Source: Tenebrio molitor
Lineage: Eukaryota > Arthropoda > Insecta > Coleoptera > Tenebrionidae
Assembly (NCBI RefSeq): GCF_963966145.1
Contig: NC_091049.1
Span: 21,390,001-21,454,000 of the forward strand
Length of the DNA stretch: 64,000 nucleotides
Direction of reading: 5' to 3'
Below the pieces are notes generated by a model. The model saw only the letters and a program-made list of their open reading frames with translations. It was not told the origin of the DNA and ran no database searches. The position numbers and the translations under genes are program-made. This document shows, one piece after another, positions 22,601-33,641 of the stretch (its first letter is position 1; every line of letters begins with the position of its first letter).

Positions 22601-25600
22601 GCCAAAGTACAGAGCCGTTCTTGAATTGTTAGAAAAAAATAAGGTCCAATGGGACATTAATACGATAAGTCTAAACATAACAACACTTAATGACGTCTTT
22701 TTAAAGTAAAATAAATAAGTACTTTAGAAACAAATGTTTATAACCGTATGTATATTTTTAGAGCTAAAGATGAAATCGATGGGAAGAACGAAGAAGTATT
22801 TGGGACAAACGAGAAGGTAAACTTGTTTTATTGCATCAGAAATGTCATGTCTGTTTCCTAACAGTTTACATATGAAAAATTTAAATACAGTGTCCCCAAA
22901 AAAAATACGAGTTCATAAGTCTCTTATTTATTGGAGGATTTTAATTATTTATACACCAAATTAAACGGTTATGAATAGGCTACAAAAAGGCTTAGTCAAT
23001 TCCCGTATGGCCTTAAGGACTTTAAGGATAAACTGTCAAAAAAACTTTTTTTAAATAGGAACATATAATTTTTTTTAGTAATCCTCATAGAGATTTTTAT
23101 TCTGAAAACAACAATGTATCACAAGTATACACTTACATTCCAAAAATACAAAAAAAAAATGTAAAAAACGCTACTATCGTCTATACTCCATTTTGCGCTA
23201 ATCATTGGCCGCATATCTGCGCAATCCCATATATTATTATTTATAGAACTGTTTTATTTTTTTAGGCTTCGAGAAAATGAGTTCAAGATTGCCAAGTTTC
23301 CGTCGCAGATACAATATTTTTACGTCGCTGATGAAAAAACGATTTCATTTTATGAAAAGGAAATTTTACTGGTACATTCCGGCGGTGAGTATTTTACCAT
23401 TAACATTTTGAGAATAATATTCTTGAACACGTGTTGTACTTTATAATGCAAATTTTCCAAAATTTAGTCGGTATGTTTGTGATTGAGGTAAAATTCTGTC
23501 AATATGTGTCAAATACCAGAAATCCAAATAAATTGTTAAAAATAATTAGGAACAACAGTTGTTAATATATGGACTAAAAGAATTTAATTTCAGATTTTTG
23601 TGACAATTTCCATTTTTTTGTTGGCTATGTGGTTAAGCATGGCAGGAAATGTTTATAACAACAACGAGGATCCCCAATTAAGTCTAAGTTTACACATCTA
23701 CGGCAAAACAAAAGTGTATTACGGTGGAAACCAATCTTCAGATGCTACGGTACTTAAGATGAGAAAACTTTACAGTGAAGCTGTACTTCGCGAAGGGGGA
23801 AGCCCCGTTCTTGAGGAGGATGTGGCTAAAGGTGGGTTTACGATTTTTAATGTTCACGCACAGTGCTTAACTTATGTATTGCAGGGATAATAGAGACGGG
23901 CATCGCTAATATAGCTTTTTATAACCAACATATGATCGCTGCTGCAGAATTTAGTGAGGGTGATGGTGAAGTGTACGTAAATTCCATGTATTCCAAAAAT
24001 GAGTTGCATGGGGTACCAATTTCCATCAACCTCGCAATGAACGCGATCGTGAAGGCTCTTTTTAACGAAAGTTTTTCAATTACTATTCGCAACACCCCGC
24101 CAAAGCCACTTTATACAGAATTTTCACCTTCAGAGTTGTCGATAATAAATATTACAAGCACCTGGTTAATTCTGATCCCTCTAAGTATACAAACACATTT
24201 CTGTTTTATTTCATGTTTTATGTTATGTTAATTTGCAGGTATGCTTTTACTCGTAACTAATTTCATTATATTCCCGCATTCGGAGACGTCGACAGATTTT
24301 ATACATATTCAGACTCTCGCAGGAGTAAAAATATATATCTACTGGCTCGTAAATATTCTCTATGATTATATTTCCGGAACCTTTATAATTATACTACTGC
24401 TTGCGTCGATAAGTTTAATAGACGTGTTAGCGTTTGAATTCGTAGTTTACAAGAGCAGCGAAATTTGTACGTTGATTTATTTAGAATTTGCAGTTACTCA
24501 ACTAAGATGCTGACAGCTGTTCGTAAGACAACAATTTTGTTCAACAATTAGATATGTCTTACTCGGCGTCTTAGCTGAATAACTGTACGCCAACGAAATC
24601 TAATTGCAGTTGTTGCAGGGACGTTTTTCACAATATTTTCGTGTTACCTGATTTGTTCTTTACCCCTGGTTTACATATTTAGCTACAGAAAAACATTAAG
24701 TAGTGGATTCACTTCGTTCCTGATGTACGGAATGTTTATTGGATTAACACCAACTATTATTGTTAACCTGATGGAATTTTCTAATGATGACTACTACGTG
24801 AAACTTGCAAGTTTCCTAAAACATGGTTTATTACCTATCTTTCCTCAGTTTGGACTGAGTTACATCTGCGTCAAATTTTCTCGAAAATACGTTGAAAATT
24901 TTAACTGGGAGTATATGAACCCAAATAAGAGGAAGCATATTTGCGAAACTGATCGAAATCCATGTTGTGGTGAGTAGTTTTAATAAAAATACTATCTGGC
25001 ATAAAAAATGTACATGTAAACATGGAAACTAACCCGCCCTACTTTTATGTAGTACTGAAAAATAATATTTAGGAGATGGTAGTTACGAGTAGACCAGTTT
25101 ATTTCATTTTAAAAATGCCAAACAGTTCAGATCTCGCTGAAAAAGAAAGATATATTTTGAGAAATTAGCAGGTAAATACTGTTAATACATTTTTTTTCTA
25201 GGAGGATCATCGGCGCAATGTGAGGATTATAAAGATTATTTTTCTAACGAAAAGTTGGGAATAGGAGAGGATCTATTGGAAATGACGATATCATCTTTTG
25301 CACTATATTTTATAATCTTAATATTTTTAAAATCAGAACCATACCAAAAAATGTTACATTATCTGAAATACAGTATAGACACTATAAGGTACTGTTGCGT
25401 TTGTACATCAAATTATGAAAACTTTACTACGAGTGCTGAAAACGACAAACCACCAAGTCTAACAGGAACACTCTGCGTTCAAAATTTAACGAAATCGTAT
25501 GGAAGAAAACAAATCGTGAAAAACTTAAAGTTCGACGTGAAGAAAAGTAAATGCTTCGGGCTCTTAGGAGTAAATGGTGCAGGCAAATCGACAACATTTC

Positions 25601-27281
25601 GGATGTTGACAAAATATTTGTTTTTTGACAAAGGGAAAATCTCCATATCCGAAGGTGGGAAATCAACATCGATTTCAAAAGCTGAGGTAAGACGCACGTG
25701 AATTGTCACTTTGAGAGTAACAAGGGTATCTTTGAAGTATTCGAAAAAAATCGGTTATTGTCCCCAAGAGGATTGTCTCAATTATTATCTAACGGGAAAA
25801 GAATTGTTGTACGTTATCGCAAACATCAAAGGGTATTCTAACGAAGCCGCTGAGAAAATCATTAAAGCTTTGTTAAACAGATTTGGTATGTATTTTTACG
25901 AAACATAATTGCATTATAACAGAATCGAGGAAGAGTACGAAGTCGAGATTTTTCAACTTCCGAGATTCTGTTATGGCACTTAATAACCGTGTAGTCTATA
26001 ACGTTTTTCGCACAATCACTTATACGAAATGAATTGACTTTGAAGTAATTTTTTTGACAAAGTCATTAATTATTTATCGCATTAGGCATCGGTGTCATTA
26101 ATTTACTTACCGCATTAGGACGGTAAGTTTAACATACAGATTGTGTCAACAACACTGGTAAGTAACTAGTAACAACATGATTGTGTGAAAAACATTATAC
26201 AATATGGGCAACAAAGGTAAAGATATAGGATGTGCTATGAAAATCAAAATGTCTGCACACGTGCGGTGTAACTTAATACGCAGTCACGTTCAATTTTGAT
26301 GATGAGATGATTTAAACTCGAGAACACAAAATATCTATGACAGAAACATCTTTTTAAAAGGGAGCGAAGCAAGTATGAACTGCATTAATCAATTATCATA
26401 CACAACCTTACGTGTTAAAGTTTCGACAAAATCACTTCGATCATAGCTGTGATTGAAAATAATCCTCATATTCTCAATAGTTTTGTTTTTCATAGCTACC
26501 TGCTACCTTTTCTCATCGTATTGTACTATATTAAATTATAATTTTAAACGAACACCGGAAAAAATATTTTAGATTTAAACAAGTACGCAGACAAACCGTG
26601 CTTGGAGTATAGTGGCGGAAACAAAAGAAAACTGAACTGTTGTATAGCGTTTCTGGGCTCACCGAGTGTTATTTTACTGGACGAACCGACCAGTGGGGTT
26701 GATCCAGCCAGCCGCCGTAATTTTTGGAACACATTTTTACATTTTAAGAAACACCAGGAAACATCATTTCTGCTTTGTTCACATAGTATGGAGGAATGTG
26801 AAAATTTGTGCGACGAGTAAGTGGCTGTTTTTAAATACTCTTAACTGATATTGGTGTTATTATTGCGCACTTACAGAGTTGCAATTATGAAAAATGGCCA
26901 AATAAATGATCAAGGAAATCTACTCACTTTAAAATCCAAATATCAAAATGGTTATAAAGTGATAATTAAGTTGAACAACAGTAGTGGTGATACCGCTCCA
27001 ATAAAAAATTGCTTATATTTGGAGTTAGGAGCCGTTCTTCAAGAAGAATATGGGGTAAATGCAACTTTTGTGTTGGAAGTAAAGCGAATTTGCTCATACG
27101 TAATTATTTTTAGGAGTCTCTGGAGTTCCACGTAAAGAATACTGCGAAACGTTTGAGTGAGATATTTAGTCTATTGGAAGAACTACAAGAGAGTTATACA
27201 AATATTGAAGATTACATAATAAGCGATATATCCTTAGAGGATATATTTTTAAGTGTTGCCGAAAAAAAAGAAGAAGTCTAA
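19634..27281 (+). CDS. ABC transporter, subfamily A (full transporter)
   Basis: Full-size ABCA lipid-type transporter. Exons read as 19634-19943, 19997-20508, 20564-20804, 20968-21141, 21193-21389, 21439-21667, 21722-21876, 21931-22080, 22188-22398, 22456-22705, 22762-22816, 23274-23384, 23594-23831, 23885-24184, 24239-24466, 24619-24969, 25202-25686, about 25725-25885, 26573-26816, 26877-27054 and 27114-27281. That totals about 1,650 codons, normal for the family. Residues 22-42 form the first membrane helix, followed by a large loop and helices around FIYFLPLITIFSFIFLF. NBD1 has Walker A GHNGAGKTT (~540), CPQLN, signature LSGGMKRK (~637), Walker B LILDEPTSGMD and the switch His in STHFMEEAD. 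NBD2 has GVNGAGKST (~1360), GYCPQED, YSGGNKRK, ILLDEPTSGVD and CSHSMEECE. The start is the first Met of MMWRELKLILWKN, a usual ABCA beginning. Phases agree at all junctions except exon 17/18, where an in-frame TGA or a 1-nt discrepancy appears. The acceptor of exon 12 (CTTCGAG) is a best guess. The substrate cannot be read from the sequence; the orthologue is uncertain. Confidence 0.9.
22817..23273. other. Longer ABCA intron, no insert identified
   Basis: This 457-bp intron between exons 11 and 12 holds no recognisable exon or complete mobile element. TACAGTGTCCCCAAAA near 22888 resembles a TIR end, but no partner was found. Confidence 0.4.
25886..26572. other. Long ABCA intron with a hairpin
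   Basis: The intron between exons 18 and 19 is 687 bp, far longer than its neighbours. It holds a hairpin at 25912-25976 (ATAACAGAATCGAGGAAG / CTTCCGAGATTCTGTTAT) with the core GAGTACGAAGTCGAG. No coding sequence was seen. Confidence 0.6.
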
Positions 27282-27757
27282 CTAATCTATGCGTAAAAAT
27301 ATGTACAGGTATAGGGAAATGCAACAGTACTCGCATTTGACAATAACCCCTTGTTTCCAATCTCTTAAGAAATTATAATTATAAATTATACTTAGAAAAT
27401 TATTCTTTACACAAATGCTTTAATTTTTTGCTGTTTACAATCATAATTAATAACAATTACAGACCAAAGAAGAATTAGAGAAAATTTGCAGAACAACTTT
27501 CACTAGTTATACGGTGCGATCAATTAAAAAATAAATCGAGTCGGCGTGTTACCTATGGCAACCCATGCTATAGCATAGGCTCCAAAGCAAACTCGATTTA
27601 TTTTTTAAATGATCGCTCGGTAGCAGATGCCACAAAGATAAGCGTAATGGAGATTTAATGAATTTTCACAGAATGCGTCCATAAAAAAAAAATCGACCTG
27701 ACAGATTTTAGTTTTTAAAGACGCTAATGATCTGATTGGTCAAATTATCTAATTATA
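27282..27757. other. 3' flank of the ABCA gene; hairpin
   Basis: A hairpin at 27514-27616 pairs AAAAAATAAATCGAGT with ACTCGATTTATTTTTT around a smaller palindrome CTATAGCATAG. No clear canonical polyadenylation signal lies just after the stop. Confidence 0.5.
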
Positions 27758-28025
27758 CAGTTGGTTGCAAAAAAAAACGGGAAAAGAGAATTTTCCTAAT
27801 GTAAATTTGGTTTTGTCCATTTGTCAATTAAATGTCTACTTGATCATTCTACTTGATGATTCAGTCTACTTGATTACCTATCAAGTAATTTTTAAAAATG
27901 TCATTGAATTTTGACCATAATTCTAACCAACTTCTCGTAAGAAGGTTTCACACTATGAAAAAATTGTAAAAATGTGTCAATTTTATTCCGACAGTTACAG
28001 TTCCCGTTTTTTTTGTAACCAACTG
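27758..28025. mobile_element. 268-bp MITE, CAGTTGGTTGCAAAAAA ends
   Basis: CAGTTGGTTGCAAAAAA and TTTTTTGTAACCAACTG are inverted with one mismatch and are flanked by TA (27756-27757, 28026-28027). Non-coding. Confidence 0.85.
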
Positions 28026-28963
28026 TACGTAAAAACCTTGGAGTTTGCAAGAATTTGATCATTAGGTATAAGTGAAACACAAATTAAGTACAATTAGTTA
28101 AGTATAAGTTTCTAATTATAATTTAATTGTACACACCGTCATTCACAACTACGGACCAATCTTTGTTAATTATAACCTATAATTATTATAAGTGATTGGA
28201 AACAAGGCGTAACTCAGTTACATGGTGGTCAATAAGCTTCCAAAGTTTTCTATTTTTGTTATAAATACGAGTATTTAGTACTTAGTAGGGAAATGCTGCG
28301 ATCCACAAACGTCTATTAGGTATTTATAGTTCTATTGTCGAGGATCGAGCAGTTGTCAATGATGACAAGTGAAAACCAAATTAAGAAATATCGAGTAATT
28401 TTTTCAATTTCACATCCAGTCAACTAGGTATATCTCCATTATAATACATATAATGGATTCCACATCTAGCCGGCTAGAAGTGAAATTTAATAAATCACAC
28501 GTTATATATTTCTGTGTCTGTGATAAAGCTATGTGATTTAGATAAATAAGATTTTGAAAATTGTTTATTTTTTTAGAAATTCAATTGGTACCTACTGTTA
28601 AATAATTCCTATTACTGGTTCGTAGGTTAACTGTTTTATTAAGCATTATTAAACAAACTTATAATTACCATAGGGGAACATACTTTTACCCTTATTATCC
28701 CCCATGTTAAACGTATTTGCTCTAGCTTGAATAAATGTGTATTTTACGTCGAAATATTTTTATTTCCCTTTCTAGAGTCTCAAGGACAAAATAAGATAAT
28801 CAACATCTCATATTGTTAGGTATATACATACTGTAGTAGTTGTCAGATTGTTACGTATAATTCCGGCCACCGAATTTTCGTCGTCACTTCTCATTTCATT
28901 GATATGAGATGTAAAGCGGCCCTTACTCCTTGGATGAATTGCGCCACTCGCCTGCGCATGATA
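28026..28963. other. Intergenic, nothing recognised
   Basis: AT-rich sequence with a minor imperfect hairpin near 28410-28490 (CACATCCAGTCAACTAG / CTAGCCGGCTAGAAGTG). The last 50 bp contain GCGCCACTCGCCTGCGCATG, similar to the core of the hairpin at 44.5 kb. Confidence 0.4.
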
Positions 28964-29077
28964 CCGTATGTTTCAAAACATTTCTGGTTAAGTAAGTAGA
29001 TCATGAAAAGCAAATGCATTAAAAACGTATGGCTTAGCTTCTCAAATAATAATTGAACTGTCAAAAAAAATGTATCT

Positions 29078-29510
29078 ATGAAAATGATTTTTATTCCTGA
29101 ACAAAAGATATTCATGGTTGAATCTTATTTTCCAATGGTCACACATTTTGAGAAAGTGACAGTGTTCAGCAGAAGTACTCGACCTAAAGTTCGTACTGAG
29201 AAAACATTGAGACTGTCCAAGGTCAAATGGAAGACGAACCCCAATTATCTCTTAGGCAACTATCGCAGCAGACTGAGTTATCAGTCTTAAAGAATTGTTT
29301 GAAAGGATCTTGATGATTCAGTAACACATTAAATGTACCGAAACAACATTCTTGATGTTTTAATCAATCAACTCCAACTCACTCAGGAGTATTTTCAATA
29401 AGACGGGGCCACAGCACGGGAGACTCTTCGTTATTTGCGACAATTTTGAGCATCGAAGCTCAAGGCTATCATTTTCAACACTTGCTCTAGAGTAATTTAA
29501 AACACATTAT
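29078..29510 (+). pseudogene. Mariner-like transposase remnants
   Basis: An open frame at 29078-29290 begins MKMIFIPEQKIFMVESYF and continues VTVFSRSTRPKVRTEKTLR, the helix-turn-helix and linker of DUF4817-type transposases. After a gap, about 29381-29440 reads EYFQ, stop, DGATARETLRYLRQF, which corresponds to the second catalytic Asp region (FQQDGATAH in relatives). A C-terminal HFQHLL piece follows. It lacks the first and third catalytic Asp segments. Confidence 0.75.
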
Positions 29511-29528
29511 TGTTAATTGTTGTTTATT

Positions 29529-30196
29529 CTTAACTCTCCACCACCCGACGGCACGGCAATTTTGCCGGAGTACATACACTATTACGGATATTACTATCAA
29601 GTAAGGAACTTCCTCATGATATGACATGAGTATAATAATATACCTTTTTGAATTTCAACTACCAATGCGTTACCTAAATCCAGAATTTTTTAATTTTTAA
29701 AAAGAGATTGCGGTACTAATCCCGTCGCTGAAATTACAAGTGGTAAAATCGAAATTTTTTCTAAACACCAAAGATTTTTCATAGCAAGGGAGAGCTCTAA
29801 ATATTTATTAATTTTTGTGTTATATGTCTGTGTTATATTATGTGAATTTGGAACAGCTTTATCTAAAAGATATGCTTGCTTTTGTAGTTTATTTAAAATA
29901 ATAATGTCTGGTCTGTTATGTTTAACATGAATGTCAGTCGATCAAAATATAATTTGTAATTGTCATTTAAACAAACAGCTTTCTGGTGTATAACTATACC
30001 TAAAGTGGTTGTGTATTCTTTAATAAATTGAATTTAACAGCTAAATTCATGTGTATAATTTTAGCGAATATATCGTGACGTTTCTTATATTCGCTTTGAG
30101 CCAAAACGGTGTAAGAAGAAATTATGTGTTCAGTTGTTTCCCCTTCAGTTCCGCAAATCCTACATTTATCAATGATCGATTGCAAACCGCATAATG
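29529..30196 (-). mobile_element. 3' end of a non-LTR retrotransposon (LINE)
   Basis: Reading the minus strand from 30185, the peptide has the Cys-His motif CRICGTEGETTEHI followed by LAQSEYKKRHDIFAKIIH. After a frameshift it continues HNRPDIIILNKLQKQAYLLD, then AVPNSHNI and LPLVISATG, the C-terminal region of insect LINE reverse transcriptases. TGTTTATT is duplicated on both sides (29521-29528, 30197-30204), marking a 5'-truncated insertion into the mariner-like element. The exact LINE clade is not settled. Confidence 0.8.
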
Positions 30197-30930
30197 TGTT
30201 TATTTATTTATTTATTGTTATTACATTACTTATTTACACATATTGCGCATATTTGTTTTTGTTGTTGGGTACATAACCTAACTTTAATCCGTTACGTAAA
30301 CGAAGCGAACATTTGGGGCACCACCGTCCGCGGTAGTGCAGTACGAAATCTTGGGGCCAACCATAATGGACCTTTACATTTATAAGAGATGGAAAATATG
30401 CGCGTGAGATCTGCGCTTTGTGAGAGAACAGTTGACCGCTACATTTATTTCCATTGGTTTAACTCGTCCAAGTTATTTTACCTAACGGTCAACATCTTTG
30501 TTGTCTCACAGGACCCAGAATTCCTTTGCGCAGTGACGTCATTATGCGACAAAGAGCATCCTTATTTGTAAAGGTGCATTCTCGTAGAATCGTAGGGAGA
30601 AAAGAACCGTTCTCAAGTTTTTCCTGAAAATGTCATTTTATGACAGTTCTTTCAAAACAATTATTGTGAATATTGTGATAAACACATTTCCGCCTGAATT
30701 ATTCAAGTTACGCCATACGTTTTTAATGCTCTTGTTTTTCAAAACCTACTTGACCAGAAATTTTTTAAAACATACGGTACCTACAATAACTTGGAGGTAA
30801 GATATTACGCGGGTCCAGCATCAGCGCTGACGTCACGCTGAGACTAGCTGAGACCGAGACTAATTATTCAAGAACCACGTGCGTGTTCTGCTAGTGTTTT
30901 CAAACGAAATTTTGCTTAGAATTTACAAAA

Positions 30931-31314
30931 ATGCGCTGTGCAGTGTTTGGTTGTAATTCCTGCAACCAATCCTGGGATTTTTCTGGAGAAATTAAGTTCT
31001 TCGGATTCCCGAAAGACTACTCTACAACTACATAGCAGTTGTGGGTAATTTCTCTTGAACATCTAGGATTCTAGGCGGTTCCATTTATGATTCATAAAAG
31101 ATTAACAATTGAACCGGACACAACTGCCATCACGAGCAATACGTGGACCGACCAAGTTTCTGAAGGAGGGCTAATAAAACCTCCTGAAGAATTAATGCAA
31201 AATATGAAAGAATTGAAAATATTAAAAAAAAATTTAATGGCGAACTATCAAAATCACAAGACATTATTTTTTAGTAACACTGTTAAACCTCTCGACAGTG
31301 GAATACGACGATAA
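30931..31314 (+). pseudogene. P-element/THAP9-like transposase remnant
   Basis: At 30931-31035 an open frame starts MRCAVFGCNSCNQSW and continues FFGFPKDYS, the start of a THAP zinc finger (C-x4-C followed by the F-x-FP element); it then meets a stop. At 31087-31314 a second frame has WTDQVSEGGLIKPPEEL, which resembles a C-terminal region of P-element-like proteins. The RNase H-like core is missing. The link between the two pieces is inferred from order and orientation. Confidence 0.6.
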
Positions 31315-31559
31315 AACGGAATAGTAGTTTATTTAACGAGTTCGTGTGTAAATTGAGATTTTTTTGGCACGAATGGGTCAGTTTAAAACGTGAGTAAAAC
31401 GAAACCTTGAGAAGTTATTGCATCATGATTCCATCTAGTCCCAAAATTACGATCAGAGGCTTATACTCGTATCTACACATGTCGGTTATCAAAAATATCA
31501 CGAGTATGATCCTGTTACTGTAGGTTCCAACAGAAATGGCTTGTTTGATTTTTGTTTGA

Positions 31560-33345
31560 TATTCCTCTAGAAGCCGATTAAGTAATTGTCAACGAGTTGA
31601 TCCGATAGCTGAATTTCCTTTAGAACCGGATATTGCAGGCATCGTAGACGCCTATGAACTCCAACAAACCGAACCCAAGTAAACGTCTGTAAAATTTACC
31701 GAAATCGAAAAGTTGTTTTCTAGGTTAGCAATAGTACATCATGAACGTTTTTTTGACATTTCACCGAAAAATCTGCTTACCAGTGGCGGAATTTGGCAAT
31801 AAAGCTTATAAATGTAAAATGTTCTTTATTGTACCGGGCGAGTGAAGTTTTACCGCTCGCACGATTAACCCTATTAAAAAATTAGTAAAAATTACGAAAC
31901 TTTAGGGTTACATTCCCTTGATATAAGACTTTAAATGTGTGTAATCAATTTTTCCTATTCACTTAATTCAGAATCATAAAATTTAAAAAATCGATTTTGA
32001 GTAAAAAAAAATTTTTTTCGTACACGCTCATAATTCTCAATTAATTCAAAGAACACATTTATGAAATTCGCATCAAAAGATAATTATTCGTGTTTGAATT
32101 ATTCCTATTTTAACATTAAGAGCGAAAAATGACCAAGATTTACAACTGCAGTGTCATAAATAAATATCTCATTGTTGGGAAACATCTGTTGACCACTTTT
32201 CTAGTAATTATTAAGTCCCTAAAGTCCGCGCAAACCCAAGCATTTCCCCCGACAACTACGTGGTCCTCTGGCCGTTCAAGTCCTACATCATCGTCTGAGC
32301 AGGACCCGTACGAGGGAGGTTTCTCAGTCGAAAGAACGTACTCGAGAGCAACCCCGTCCTGTCGTCCTCGCCGCCTCCAGAGGGACAGCGTCCACCAATA
32401 GCGAACCAACCATTTTTTTTTACGGTCTTATCTCGGCGAGGTCTCGGCCCGCGATAAGACCGATCAACCAAGTTCTTATACCATCTTTCGACATTTTTTT
32501 TTCTTATTGTTTGTTCAAGATAGGATTACTTTTGTTTGAAAACTTTACCATTATAAATATTTAATATTTTCTATTGTGTTTGTAGCTTCAATTTTTGTAG
32601 TCAGATTTTTTTTTTTGATGTTAATAATTTTTAATTTTGTAAACTTTATCATATTTTGAATTCATTATAGCGAGGTCTGAGGTAAGATTAGCATCATTCA
32701 CCTTCTCCTTCTGTTTGCGTTCCAGCGGCACCGTCTTTGGTCAAATTCCTGGTCACGACGCTAACACCGAAATCGTTATTTTATTCGGCCATAGGGCCGG
32801 ATAGAAAAATATAACGTAACAGGTACCATAAACAACCTACGTCAACTTCTTTTGTGGAACTGACCGCCCAATTTAATAATAAATCATAGCTAAATTTTGT
32901 ACTTTAATATCAAATCCCATTTATTTCAAAAACCGGTGATGTTTTCATGACTTCAATGACACCAAATTTTTCCTAAATGTTTGCAAGGACTCTCATTGAA
33001 AAATTATGTAAATTAATGTAGCGTTTATTGAATTAAAACAAAATCTTTATCTGTTTCATTAAAATTTTTGAAATTTTTACAGACTGTTCTACAGTGATAC
33101 ACAATCATTCCTGAATTTTTTGAGAATTTTAAATTGATTAGAAGTGGGTGTTTTCTCTCGGGCGGTAAAACTTCACTCACCCACTCACTCCATTATCAGG
33201 TAATAAGAGTAAAATGCACAATTATAATTCCAGCATCTAAAATGTATGAAGTATAATAAGTTTCAAACCACAAATTGTCTACGCTGGTGCATTCAACGCT
33301 TATTTGCATAGAATTCCGCCACGACATGACTGCAACGCCTGCACT
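31560..33345 (-). mobile_element. Interrupted copy of the 7434-8850 family
   Basis: Minus-strand similarity to the start of the 7434 element (CGTAGACAATTTGTGGT, GGAATTATAATTGTGCATTT) occupies 33188-33345, and later parts (TTTTACAGACGTTTACT, GATTTCGGTAAA) occupy about 31680-31838. The two halves are separated by the element at 31834-33190. Confidence 0.65.
31834..33190 (-). mobile_element. TIR element, CAAGTTTTA/CGCCCG family, long copy
   Basis: Inverted ends GAGTGAAGTTTTACCGC (31841) and GCGGTAAAACTTCACTC (33162) bound a minus-strand copy of the family at 49236-49939 and 59007-59638. Shared blocks include GTCATGAAAACATCACC, AACACCCACTTCTAATC and CATAAATAAATATCTC. About 590 bp (roughly 32225-32820) are extra relative to the other copies, with no clear target duplication. 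No transposase was recognised. Confidence 0.7.
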
Positions 33346-33565
33346 GATTTGTTTTTTTTTTTATCACATTCTATACTTAGGTTTATGCTGAGTTAACACA
33401 TTCAGCAAATTTTTGTAAATTAATCTGTTTGTTCCAAATTGTTCAAATAATTATCTTTTTTAAGTACCTACTTAAGAGTTTTAAGTGTGTAGATAATCTG
33501 CCTTAGTAACTAAACAACAATTACTAGTCCAAAAATACCTCAAATTATTTTCGTTCCATTATTTC

Positions 33566-33571
33566 TTTATT
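33566..33571 (-). promoter_or_regulatory. Candidate polyadenylation signal of the SLC19 gene
   Basis: AATAAA on the minus strand, about 70 bp after the SLC19 stop codon. Confidence 0.45.
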
Positions 33572-33641
33572 AGTTAATTATTTTGGTACAATTTGTCATG
33601 GTATGAAATTAATAAATAAATAATTTCTAGATTCAGCTAAT

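Larger units (their letters stand above)
28964..30777 (+). mobile_element. DUF4817-type mariner-like element with ~70-bp TIRs
   Basis: Left end CCGTATGTTTCAAAACATTT, right end AAATTTTTTAAAACATACGG, flanked by TA (28962-28963, 30778-30779). The inverted similarity extends about 70 bp to ATTAAAAACGTATGGC. It holds an N-terminal transposase fragment, a tiny catalytic-region fragment and an inserted LINE end (29529-30196). The catalytic core is mostly deleted. It is the best preserved copy of the family seen also at 4745-6189. Confidence 0.8.

Noticed and set aside
22817..23273. MITE in the ABCA intron beginning TACAGTGTCCCC
   Set aside because: No inverted partner end or second copy was found in the window.
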